Below are positions 1 through 6,913 of a DNA stretch of 15,297 bases, piece by piece. Below the pieces are notes generated by a model. The model saw only the letters and a program-made list of their open reading frames with translations, was not told where the DNA came from and made no database searches. Each line of letters begins with the position of its first letter. The stretch's first letter is position 1. Source of the stretch: Serpentinimonas sp. (GTDB lineage: Bacteria > Pseudomonadota > Gammaproteobacteria > Burkholderiales > Burkholderiaceae_C); the NCBI GenBank assembly GCA_025458665.1, contig JALOSG010000041.1, positions 1-15,297 of the forward strand. The letters run 5' to 3'. Made by a program: the position numbers and the translations under genes.

Positions 1-1792
1 CAAGCCACTGAAGAATGTGACGATTGCCGAAGCCGCGATGCTGGCCGGGCTGCCCAAGGCGCCGTCGGCTTTCAACCCCATCAGCAACCCACGCCGTGCC
101 CGTTCGCGCCAGCTCCACATCATTGACCAGATGCTGGAGAACGGCTTCATTACCGCCGCAGAGGCAGCCCAGGCCAAAGAAGAGGAGTTGCGCATTCGGC
201 GCCCTGGCAACGAACCCGTGATCCATGGCGATTACGCGGCCGAGATGGCGCGCGCCGCGGTGTTCGCCCAGTACGGCGAGGACGCTTACACGCGGGGATT
301 GCACGTTTACACCACCATCGACTCGAGGGCCCAGGCCCAGGCCTACCGTTCATTGCGGCGTGGCGTGCTGGATTTTGAGCGCCGCCAGTTCTACCGCGGC
401 CCAGAGAGATTCATCGATCTGCCGAGCGACCCTGCCGCCCGCGAAGCCGCCATAGACGAAGTCATGGCCGAGACCCCCGACAACGGTGAACTGATGACTG
501 CCGTAGTCCTGGAGGCAAGCCCCAAACGGGTGTTGCTGGTGCGCGGGGACGATGAGCCTTTCGAGATCACAGGCACCGGTCTGCAACCGGTGCAGTCTGG
601 CCTCGCGGAGCGTGCACCGCCTAACTTGAAGATACGCCCGGGAGCGGTGGTGCGGGTGGTGAATACGGGTAAAGACCGGTGGGAAATTACCCAGCAACCC
701 GAAGTGGAGGCCGCGCTGGTGGCACTGGACCCACGCACCGGAGCGATACGCTCCCTGGTGGGCGGTTTTGACTTTCAGCGCAACAAGTTCAATCGCGTCA
801 CCCAAGCGTGGCGCCAGCCGGGCTCGGCCTTCAAACCATTTGTGTACTCCGCTGCGCTTGAGAAGGGCATCGGGCCCGCCACCATCGTGAACGACAAGCC
901 GCTGTTCTACAGCGCCGAAGTCACCGGCGGAAAGCCCTGGGAACCACGCAACTACGACGGGGAGTTCGAGGGCCCGATGACGGTCCGCACGGCATTGGCA
1001 CGTTCCAAGAACATGGTCTCCATCACGGTCCTGGAGGCGGTGGGCACCCAGAGTGCACAACAATGGGTCAGCAAGTTTGGTTTCGACCCCGCCCGCCATC
1101 CGCCTTTTCTGACCATGGCTCTGGGTGCCGGGTCGGTGACGCCACTACAGATGGCAACCGGTTACGGTGCTTTCGCCAACGGGGGCTATCTGGTGCCCCC
1201 CATGCTGATCACCCGCATCACCGACCACCGCGGCCGCGTGCTGCTGGAGGCACCCCCCCGCCCGCCGGATGAGTCACAACGCATCATCAGCGAGCGCAAC
1301 GCGTTCGTGATGTCGCAGCTTTTGCAGGAAATCACCCGCAGCGGTACCGCAGCCCGCGCACAGTCCACCCTGAAGCGGCCTGATCTGTATGGCAAAACTG
1401 GTACCACGAACGACGCGGTGGACGCCTGGTTCGTGGGCTACCAACCCACTCTGGTTGCTGCTGCCTGGGTGGGTTACGACAACCCGCGCAATCTGGGTCG
1501 GCGTGAAACTGGCGGTGGCCTCGCATTGCCCATCTGGCTGTCCTACATGGGTTCCCAACTCGATGGTGTCCCGGTGAGCGAACCCGCAGTGCCGCCGGGG
1601 GTGGTCAACATTCAGGGCGAATGGTTCTACCAGGAGTTCACGCCGGGCCAGGGGGTGGCCAGCCTGGGGATGACCGGGGAAGATCAGAGCGCGGGGTTTG
1701 GTGATCTGTTCGGCTTCCCGGAGGGTACGCAAGTACTCCCGCCGCTGGAGACGCAGGACCGGCGAACCATTCTCGATCTGTTCAGGAACTGA
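1..1792 (+). CDS. mrcA: Penicillin-binding protein 1A, C-terminal part (5' truncated by window edge)
   Basis: This is a bifunctional class A PBP that polymerises and cross-links peptidoglycan in the periplasm, anchored in the inner membrane. The reading frame is open from base 2, so the N-terminal anchor and most of the glycosyltransferase domain lie outside the window. The first visible residues (AEAAMLAGLPKAPS) are the conserved end of the glycosyltransferase domain. An OB-like insert follows, then the transpeptidase domain. All three transpeptidase motifs are present: SAFK with the acyl-ester serine at 824-826, SKN at 1004-1012, and KTGTT from 1394. About 597 codons are visible; I expect roughly 170-190 residues are missing by comparison with the usual length near 770-800. 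The stop TGA at 1790 is four bases from the convergent cyaY stop, with no terminator hairpin between them. Family assignment is near certain; mrcA and ponA are synonyms. Confidence 0.96.
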   Translation, partial: KPLKNVTIAEAAMLAGLPKAPSAFNPISNPRRARSRQLHIIDQMLENGFITAAEAAQAKEEELRIRRPGNEPVIHGDYAAEMARAAVFAQYGEDAYTRGLHVYTTIDSRAQAQAYRSLRRGVLDFERRQFYRGPERFIDLPSDPAAREAAIDEVMAETPDNGELMTAVVLEASPKRVLLVRGDDEPFEITGTGLQPVQSGLAERAPPNLKIRPGAVVRVVNTGKDRWEITQQPEVEAALVALDPRTGAIRSLVGGFDFQRNKFNRVTQAWRQPGSAFKPFVYSAALEKGIGPATIVNDKPLFYSAEVTGGKPWEPRNYDGEFEGPMTVRTALARSKNMVSITVLEAVGTQSAQQWVSKFGFDPARHPPFLTMALGAGSVTPLQMATGYGAFANGGYLVPPMLITRITDHRGRVLLEAPPRPPDESQRIISERNAFVMSQLLQEITRSGTAARAQSTLKRPDLYGKTGTTNDAVDAWFVGYQPTLVAAAWVGYDNPRNLGRRETGGGLALPIWLSYMGSQLDGVPVSEPAVPPGVVNIQGEWFYQEFTPGQGVASLGMTGEDQSAGFGDLFGFPEGTQVLPPLETQDRRTILDLFRN

Positions 1793-1796
1793 GGCT

Positions 1797-2126
1797 TTAC
1801 GGCTGGAACGTCAGGGCGATGCCCGACTGGGTGCTGGCTTCGCGGCTCAGGTGCTCGAAAAACTCACCCGCCCCCTTGGTGTCCATCCAGCGGGCGCCAT
1901 CGAACTTGTAATGGTAACCGCCCGAACGCGCCGCCATCCATATTTCCTGTAGCGGCTTTTGCAGGTTGATCACGATCTGGGTGCGATTGGAAAACACCAG
2001 GGTGATCATTCCACCCACGCGCTGGTTGTCTATGTCGGCATCCGTTTCGTCGTTGATACGGTCACAGGCCAGTTCTATCGCCTTGAGCACTGCCTCGGCG
2101 CGGTCTTGGTAGTCTAGGTCGGTCAT
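1797..2126 (-). CDS. cyaY: Iron donor protein CyaY (bacterial frataxin)
   Basis: This is a small cytosolic frataxin homologue that binds iron and modulates iron-sulphur cluster assembly on IscU/IscS. From ATG 2126 the protein has 109 residues, the normal CyaY size, and begins MTDLDYQDRAE. The N-terminal helix carries acidic residues (typical iron-binding side chains). It is followed by the frataxin beta-sheet signature DADIDNQRVGGM, then NRTQIVINLQKP and the aromatic stretch WMAARSGGYHY. An in-frame ATG at 2150 would add eight residues unlike the family start, so 2126 is preferred, although neither start has a strong Shine-Dalgarno. The gene is convergent with mrcA and divergent from lptM-lysA, so it appears to be monocistronic. 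Confidence 0.95.
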   Translation of the reverse strand: MTDLDYQDRAEAVLKAIELACDRINDETDADIDNQRVGGMITLVFSNRTQIVINLQKPLQEIWMAARSGGYHYKFDGARWMDTKGAGEFFEHLSREASTQSGIALTFQP

Positions 2127-2132
2127 TACAAT
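2106..2132 (+). promoter_or_regulatory. Candidate sigma-70 promoter for lptM-lysA
   Basis: TTGGTA at 2106-2111 and TACAAT at 2127-2132 are separated by 15 bases (16 if the -35 is read as CTTGGT). The -10 is close to consensus, while the spacer is short. Transcription would begin near 2139, on top of an in-frame ATG. That would make the ATG leaderless and favours the downstream GTG at 2211 as the lptM start. The elements lie inside the 5' end of cyaY, so the two promoters would overlap. Inference from sequence only. Confidence 0.35.
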
Positions 2133-2210
2133 GGGACGATGCATAAACAAGCCGGAATTTTAGGCCCCTCTTCTTTTACCAGCCTTCGCCTTGGTAGCGG
2201 AAGGGCCTTG

Positions 2211-2369
2211 GTGCGGCCCGGCCTGACCGCCCTGATTCTGGTTGTCACGGCAGGGGCACTGTGTGGCTGCGGACAGCGTGGCCCGCTCTACCTGGACGGC
2301 GCTGCGGCGTCGGAGCCGGCCAAGACCGCCCCCGCAGACCGGGCCAACACACGGCCAGACGTGCGCTGA
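2211..2369 (+). CDS. lptM: LPS translocon maturation chaperone LptM (small outer-membrane lipoprotein, YifL type)
   Basis: This is a tiny lipoprotein that in E. coli binds the LptD/LptE translocon and helps it fold with the correct disulphides. The sequence has a hydrophobic signal segment ending in a lipobox (L-C-G-C), directly followed by the family signature CGQRGPLYL. After that comes a short Ala/Pro-rich tail. The frame is open from ATG 2139, giving 76 residues, but that ATG coincides with the likely transcription start and would make an unusually long n-region. GTG 2211 has GGAAGGG at 2199-2205, five bases upstream, and gives a 52-residue precursor. I prefer GTG, with moderate certainty. 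The gene sits 33 bases before lysA, an arrangement also known from other proteobacteria, and is probably cotranscribed with it. Confidence 0.85.
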   Translation: MRPGLTALILVVTAGALCGCGQRGPLYLDGAAASEPAKTAPADRANTRPDVR

Positions 2370-2402
2370 GCGCGCAGCAATCCATTTCCAGTACCTGCAT
2401 AC

Positions 2403-3737
2403 ATGACCTCTGTGCCACACTCCGCGCCTATCTCCACGGCCCACGGCGCGCCTACCCCAGCATCCGTCCCCGGCCACCCGCACTGCCATTACCGCGATGG
2501 CGAATTGTGGGTGGAGGCGGTGTCCGTGACTGCCCTGGCACGCGCCCATGGCACGCCATTGTTCGTGTACTCACAGGCCGCCATGCTGCAGGCGCTGGCG
2601 GCCTATCAGCGTGGCTTTGCCGGGCGCAACGCCACCATCTGCTACGCCATGAAGGCCAACTCGGCGCTGGCCATTCTGCAGACTTTTGTGCGTGCGGGCT
2701 GTGGCTTGGACATTGTTTCGGGCGGCGAACTGGTGCGCGCACTGCGCGCGGGCGTGGACCCGGCGAAGGTGATCTTTTCGGGTGTGGGCAAAACCCGCAC
2801 AGAGATGGCACAGGCGCTGCGCGCTGGCATAGGCTGCTTCAATGTGGAGAGCCTGGCCGAACTCGATGTACTGAATGAAGTCGCGCTGTCCCTGGGCCTG
2901 CGTGCGCCCGTGAGCCTGCGCGTGAACCCCGATGTGGACGCGCGCACCCACCCCTACATCTCCACCGGCCTGAAAGACAACAAGTTCGGCGTGGCGCACG
3001 ACCAGGCGCTGGCGGCCTACCGCCATGCTGCAGGCCTACCTGGCCTGCAGGTGCGTGGCATTGACTGCCACATTGGCTCGCAGATCACCGAGGTGGCGCC
3101 CTACCTGGACGCCATGGACCGCGTGCTCGATCTGGTGGATGCGATTGAAGGCGCTGGCATTCCCATCAGCCACATCGACTTTGGCGGCGGCCTGGGCATT
3201 CAGTACCACGGCGAAACGCCTCCTGCAGCCGACGCGCTGTGGCAGCAACTGCTGGCCCGGCTGGACGCGCGCGGCTACGGGCAGCGCCACCTGATGATTG
3301 AGCCGGGCCGCTCACTGGTGGGCAATGCGGGCATCTGCGTGACCGAGGCGCTCTACCTCAAGCCCGGCGAGGAGAAGAACTTCCTCATCGTGGACGCAGC
3401 CATGAACGACCTGCCCCGCCCCGCCATGTACGAGGCCTACCACGCCATTGTTCCGGTGCAACCGCGCGCCGGGCAGGCGCCAGGTAAATTGTGGGACGTG
3501 GTGGGCCCGGTGTGCGAAAGCGGCGACTGGCTGGGCCGCGACCGCAGCCTGAACGTGCAGGCCGGTGACTTGCTGGCCGTGTGTTCGGCAGGCGCCTACT
3601 GCATGAGCATGGCCAGCAACTACAACACGCGCGGCCGTGCGGCCGAGGTGCTGGTGTCGGGCGACGAAGCAGTGGTGATACGCCAGCGCGAGACGGCCGA
3701 AGACCAGTTGCTCAAGGAACAGACACTGCCCGATTGA
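2403..3737 (+). CDS. lysA: Diaminopimelate decarboxylase
   Basis: This PLP-dependent fold type III enzyme converts meso-2,6-diaminopimelate to L-lysine and CO2, the last step of lysine biosynthesis, in the cytosol. The protein has 444 residues, slightly longer than the usual 410-430 because of a low-complexity Ala/Pro-rich N-terminus of about 25 residues. The PLP lysine is K84 in YAMKAN. HIGSQ with H223, the glycine loop GGG at 261-263 and EPGRSLV from E300 bind the cofactor phosphate and ring. CESGD with C371 is the conserved cysteine motif contributed across the dimer interface. No clear Shine-Dalgarno precedes ATG 2403, so translation may depend on lptM 33 bases upstream. It is convergent with msrQ, with a shared hairpin between the two genes. 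Confidence 0.97.
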   Translation: MTSVPHSAPISTAHGAPTPASVPGHPHCHYRDGELWVEAVSVTALARAHGTPLFVYSQAAMLQALAAYQRGFAGRNATICYAMKANSALAILQTFVRAGCGLDIVSGGELVRALRAGVDPAKVIFSGVGKTRTEMAQALRAGIGCFNVESLAELDVLNEVALSLGLRAPVSLRVNPDVDARTHPYISTGLKDNKFGVAHDQALAAYRHAAGLPGLQVRGIDCHIGSQITEVAPYLDAMDRVLDLVDAIEGAGIPISHIDFGGGLGIQYHGETPPAADALWQQLLARLDARGYGQRHLMIEPGRSLVGNAGICVTEALYLKPGEEKNFLIVDAAMNDLPRPAMYEAYHAIVPVQPRAGQAPGKLWDVVGPVCESGDWLGRDRSLNVQAGDLLAVCSAGAYCMSMASNYNTRGRAAEVLVSGDEAVVIRQRETAEDQLLKEQTLPD

Positions 3738-3741
3738 GCAA

Positions 3742-3766
3742 CCCCTGCAGGCTGGGCCTTCAGGGG
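3742..3766. terminator. Hairpin between convergent lysA and msrQ, possible bidirectional terminator
   Basis: CCCCTG (3742-3747) pairs with CAGGGG (3761-3766), and inside it AGGC (3749-3752) pairs with GCCT (3756-3759) around a TGG loop. A single C/T mismatch separates the two helices, so about ten pairs form in a 25-base element. There is no T-run on either side, so termination would be weak or rho-assisted. The 3' arm overlaps the msrQ stop codon at 3760-3762. Confidence 0.45.
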
Positions 3767-4404
3767 CGGCGCTGACGCCAGGCCCACACCCGCCAGCCCA
3801 GCAAGGCAGCCAGCACGCTGCCGTACAACCAGACGTCGGCATAGTCGTTCTTGCCGTCGCGCATCCAGTAGAAGTGCAGGATGGCAAGCGGCGCCACCGC
3901 GTACACGGCCCGGTGCAGCTTCTGCCAGCGCTGTGGGCCCAGCGTCCGAATCGCGCGGTTGAACGACGTGGCGGCCAGCGGCAGCATCAGCAGCACCGAC
4001 AGCATGCCTACGGTAATGAAGGGCCGGTCGATCACATCGTTCACGATCAGGTCCAGGTACAGACCCATATCGAGCCACGCATAGGCCAGCAAATGCAGCA
4101 CGGCGTAGCCAAAGGTGGCCAGCCCCAGCGTGCGCCGAAGCCGGGCCACCGCCACCCAGCCCAAAACTTGCCGCAGGGGAGTGACAAGCAAGGTGAGGCA
4201 GAGGAATTTCAGCGCCCAAAGGCCCAGGCCGCGGATGAGGGCTTCCGCGGGATTCACCCCGAGCTGATCGGTGAAGGCCGCCACCAGCAGCCACGCGCCC
4301 GGCCACACGCACAGCAGCACGGCCGCCGGCTGCACCCACCAGGCACCCCGGCCCTGCGGGCCACCCAGCGTGCGGTTCACCCAGCGTGCGGTGGCAGCGC
4401 GCAT
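3760..4404 (-). CDS. msrQ: Protein-methionine-sulfoxide reductase haem-binding subunit MsrQ
   Basis: This is a b-type-haem inner-membrane protein that passes electrons from the quinone pool or flavin to periplasmic MsrP. The start is ATG 4404, whose A is also the last base of the msrP stop (TGATG), giving 214 residues. Hydrophobic segments run through most of the protein, as expected for a ferric-reductase-like transmembrane domain with about six helices. H104 (in YAVLHLL), H164 (in QKLHR) and H177 (in AILHFYW) have spacings of 60 and 13. These match the three haem-ligand region histidines I recall for E. coli MsrQ (91, 151, 164). The same frame stays open upstream inside msrP, but that part is antisense-like noise in the wrong frame for msrP. 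Translational coupling to msrP is clear from the overlap. Confidence 0.95.
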   Translation of the reverse strand: MRAATARWVNRTLGGPQGRGAWWVQPAAVLLCVWPGAWLLVAAFTDQLGVNPAEALIRGLGLWALKFLCLTLLVTPLRQVLGWVAVARLRRTLGLATFGYAVLHLLAYAWLDMGLYLDLIVNDVIDRPFITVGMLSVLLMLPLAATSFNRAIRTLGPQRWQKLHRAVYAVAPLAILHFYWMRDGKNDYADVWLYGSVLAALLGWRVWAWRQRRP

Positions 4405-5420
4405 CAGTAGAACTTGCGCAAATCCATGCCTGCGTAGAGTTGCCCCACCTGCTCCTCGTAGCCATTGAACATGAGGGTGCGGCGGCGGCGGGCCAGCAGG
4501 CCATCTTCGCCAATGCGGCGCTCGGTGGCCTGGCTCCAGCGTGGGTGCGACACCTCGGGGTTCACATTGGAATAGAAACCGTACTCGCGCGGGGCGGCCA
4601 CGTTCCACGAGGTGTTGGGCTGCTTCTCGGTGAAGCGGATCTTCACGATGGACTTGCCGCTCTTGAAACCGTACTTCCAGGGCACCATGACGCGCACCGG
4701 CGCACCGTTCTGGTTCGGCAACACCTCGCCGTACATACCGAAGGTGAGCAGCGTGAGCGGGTGCATGGCCTCGTCCATGCGCAGCCCTTCCAGGTAGGGC
4801 CACAGCAGCACGCTGTCGCGCAGTCCAGGCATGGTGGCGCGGTCGGCCAGGGTCTCGAACTCCACGTACTTGGCACTGCCCTGCGGCTCCACGCGCTTGA
4901 TGAGTTCGGCCAGGGAATAGCCCACCCACGGAATCACCATGGACCAGCCCTCCACACAGCGCATGCGGTAAATGCGCTCTTCCATGGGGCTGAGCTTGAG
5001 CAAGGCATCGATATCGAAGGTGCCCGGCTTGTTCACCAGTCCCTCCACCTGCACGGTCCAGGGGCGGGTTTTCAGCTTGCCCGCCAGACGCGCCGGGTCC
5101 GATTTGTCGGTGCCGAACTCGTAGAAGTTGTTGTAGGTGCTGGCGTGCTCGTAGGCCGTGACTGCCTCCGCCGTGTTGGCACCCGGCACCGATGAGGTTT
5201 TGCCAGTCAGCGCGGCCAACTTGTTGGGGCGCTGCACAGGGGCCTGCTGGGCCAGCGCCTCGCGCCCCGCCCAGCCGGCCAGCGCCGTGCCACCCAGGCC
5301 CAGGGCCGCCTGACGCAGCCAGTCGCGACGCTGGAGGTACATCGCTTGCGGGGTGATTTCGCTGGGTACGGCGTGGTCAAAGCCCTGGCGGCTGGTGCGT
5401 ATCAACGTGCGTGTCGGCAT
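4404..5420 (-). CDS. msrP: Protein-methionine-sulfoxide reductase catalytic subunit MsrP (molybdopterin enzyme)
   Basis: This periplasmic Mo-molybdopterin oxidoreductase (formerly YedY) reduces methionine sulfoxide in oxidised envelope proteins. The precursor has 338 residues. A twin-arginine signal (RRDWLRQ, R31-R32, then an alanine/leucine-rich h-region and an AQQA cleavage-like site near residue 60) indicates Tat export of the folded protein. C155, in MRCVEGW, is the predicted molybdenum ligand. The sulfite-oxidase fold continues with VPWKYGFKS and the C-terminal FNGYEEQVGQLY region. The start at 5420 is supported by AGAGGG at 5428-5433, seven bases upstream. It is followed directly by msrQ in a one-base overlap. 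Upstream lies the terminator of the ccsB operon, so msrPQ should have its own promoter, which I could not place. Confidence 0.96.
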   Translation of the reverse strand: MPTRTLIRTSRQGFDHAVPSEITPQAMYLQRRDWLRQAALGLGGTALAGWAGREALAQQAPVQRPNKLAALTGKTSSVPGANTAEAVTAYEHASTYNNFYEFGTDKSDPARLAGKLKTRPWTVQVEGLVNKPGTFDIDALLKLSPMEERIYRMRCVEGWSMVIPWVGYSLAELIKRVEPQGSAKYVEFETLADRATMPGLRDSVLLWPYLEGLRMDEAMHPLTLLTFGMYGEVLPNQNGAPVRVMVPWKYGFKSGKSIVKIRFTEKQPNTSWNVAAPREYGFYSNVNPEVSHPRWSQATERRIGEDGLLARRRRTLMFNGYEEQVGQLYAGMDLRKFY

Positions 5421-5427
5421 ATGAAAA

Positions 5428-5433
5428 CCCTCT
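5428..5433 (-). promoter_or_regulatory. msrP ribosome binding site
   Basis: AGAGGG on the minus strand lies seven bases before ATG 5420. It is one of the few clear Shine-Dalgarno sequences in the window and fixes the msrP start ahead of the twin-arginine signal peptide. Confidence 0.6.
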
Positions 5434-5447
5434 GGTGTGAAACACGA

Positions 5448-5463
5448 CCCATGAGTCTATGGG
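5448..5463. repeat. Inverted repeat in the msrP upstream region
   Basis: CCCAT (5448-5452) and ATGGG (5459-5463) form a five-base inverted repeat with a six-base spacer, between the ccsB terminator and the msrP start. The position suits an operator for msrPQ, but the arms are short enough to arise by chance. It does not resemble the E. coli HprR box as I remember it. Confidence 0.25.
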
Positions 5464-5465
5464 AG

Positions 5466-5509
5466 AAACAAAAAACCCGGTGGTTCCCTGCGAGGGGTAC
5501 CCCGGGTTT
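5466..5509 (-). terminator. Rho-independent terminator of the resB-ccsB operon
   Basis: Read on the minus strand, an eight-base stem AAACCCGG / CCGGGTTT (bases 5502-5509 with 5473-5480) encloses further pairing: ACC/GGT and CCCT/AGGG around a three-base loop. The T-tract that follows is TTTTTT (three of these in the stem), then G, then TTT. It lies about 40 bases after the ccsB stop and before the msrP start, so it separates the two transcription units. Confidence 0.85.
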
Positions 5510-5551
5510 GGGTTCGTCGTGGTGCAACGGGCCGTTCTTACAGCGCAGCGC

Positions 5552-6913
5552 TCAGAGTTCGCCGTAGCTGTGCAGCCCGCTCAGGAACATATTCACACCC
5601 AGGAACGCAAAAGTGGTGATGGCCAGCCCCACCAGCGCCCACCAGGCCGCCACGGTACCGCGCAGTCCTTTCATGAGCCGCATGTGCAGCCATGCGGCGT
5701 AGTTCAGCCAGACGATGAGGGCCCAGGTCTCCTTGGGGTCCCAACTCCAGTAACCGCCCCAGGCCTCGGCGGCCCACAAGGCACCCAGAATGGTGGCGAT
5801 GGTGAAGAATGCAAAACCCACCGCAATGGCCTTGTACATCACGTCGTCCAGCACCTCGAAGTCGGGCAGCTTGGCGGCAATGCGGCGGCGGCCCAGCAGG
5901 ATGCCACCAACGATCAGGGTGGATATGCCGAAGTACACGGCCCAGTAACCGCTCAGGCTTTCGATACCGCCCTGGCGAAACACCACAGGCTCCAGGCACA
6001 GCACCAGACCCAGAATGAACAGCGGTGCGAGCTTGTACCACTTGGTCTCGGTGGCGCTTTGCTTGATGAGGTAGGCAAAAGCCAGCATGGCAGCAATGGC
6101 GAAAGTGCCGTAGCCAATGAAGTTGGCAGGCACATGCACCTTCATCCACCAACTCTTGAGCGCAGGGACCAGCGGCTGGATCTGGTGGGCCTCCCGGTCG
6201 AGGGTGTACCACAGCAGAAAGCCGACCGCCGCGCTGACCACCAGCATGGAAAAAGCGCCCATGCGGTAGGTCTGGTAGCGGTCTTCGTAGTAGAGGTAGT
6301 ACACGGTGGTGAGCCAGCAAAACAGTACGAACACCTCGTACAGATTGCTCACGGGAATATGGCCGACGTCTGGGCTGATGAGATAGCTCTCGTACCAGCG
6401 CACCATGGTGCCGATGAGCGCAAGCGTCACCGCCACCCACGCCAGTTGCGACCCTATGCGTTCAAAGCCGTGACCCGACCCGCTGGACAGCAGGCCAAAC
6501 CAGTAGAAGGCTGTGCTCATGAAGAAGAGCACACACATCCAGAGAATGGCGGACTGGCTGGAGATGAAGTACTTGAGCAGGAACGCCTCTTCAGAGCGCG
6601 CCAGCACAGGCTGGCCATCGACCTGGTAGAGCATGATGGCCAGCAGGGAGAAAGCCCCCACGACCACCATCAACTGGCGCAAGGGTTTCCAGAACCAGCC
6701 CAGCCAAACCGCAGAGGGGATGCACAGCAACAGAATGGCCTGTTCGTAGCCATTCATGAACTGGTGGTACCGGGCAAATGCAAAGATGCCACCGCTGGTG
6801 ATAAGCGCGGCAAACAACCAGTCCCACCAAGTCAGGCTGGCGAAGTAGCCGGGCGACAGCGTGGAGCGGACCCCGCCCTTCTTGAGTTCAACGGTCTGGG
6901 TTGCGGTATTCAT
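5552..6913 (-). CDS. ccsB: Cytochrome c maturation protein CcsB/ResC (system II haem handling subunit)
   Basis: This polytopic inner-membrane protein works with ResB to export haem and attach it to apocytochromes c in the periplasm (system II, Ccs). The protein has 453 residues with about eight hydrophobic segments. The tryptophan-rich WWD motif that holds haem is visible at residues 385-397 (WGGYWSWDPKETW). Conserved flanking histidines appear at H260 (KVHVPANF) and H410 (WLHMR). The C-terminal half is the CcmC/CcmF/CcsA-like domain. The start ATG at 6913 overlaps the resB stop as ATGA, so the two proteins are translationally coupled and presumably made in fixed ratio. An intrinsic terminator follows. 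Some genomes call this gene ccsA or resC. Confidence 0.95.
   Translation of the reverse strand: MNTATQTVELKKGGVRSTLSPGYFASLTWWDWLFAALITSGGIFAFARYHQFMNGYEQAILLLCIPSAVWLGWFWKPLRQLMVVVGAFSLLAIMLYQVDGQPVLARSEEAFLLKYFISSQSAILWMCVLFFMSTAFYWFGLLSSGSGHGFERIGSQLAWVAVTLALIGTMVRWYESYLISPDVGHIPVSNLYEVFVLFCWLTTVYYLYYEDRYQTYRMGAFSMLVVSAAVGFLLWYTLDREAHQIQPLVPALKSWWMKVHVPANFIGYGTFAIAAMLAFAYLIKQSATETKWYKLAPLFILGLVLCLEPVVFRQGGIESLSGYWAVYFGISTLIVGGILLGRRRIAAKLPDFEVLDDVMYKAIAVGFAFFTIATILGALWAAEAWGGYWSWDPKETWALIVWLNYAAWLHMRLMKGLRGTVAAWWALVGLAITTFAFLGVNMFLSGLHSYGEL

Noticed and set aside
4405..4929. Upstream extension of the msrQ frame to 4929
   Set aside because: The frame is open there, but it lies inside msrP in another frame. 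ATG 4404 overlapping the msrP stop gives the normal MsrQ length and N-terminus.
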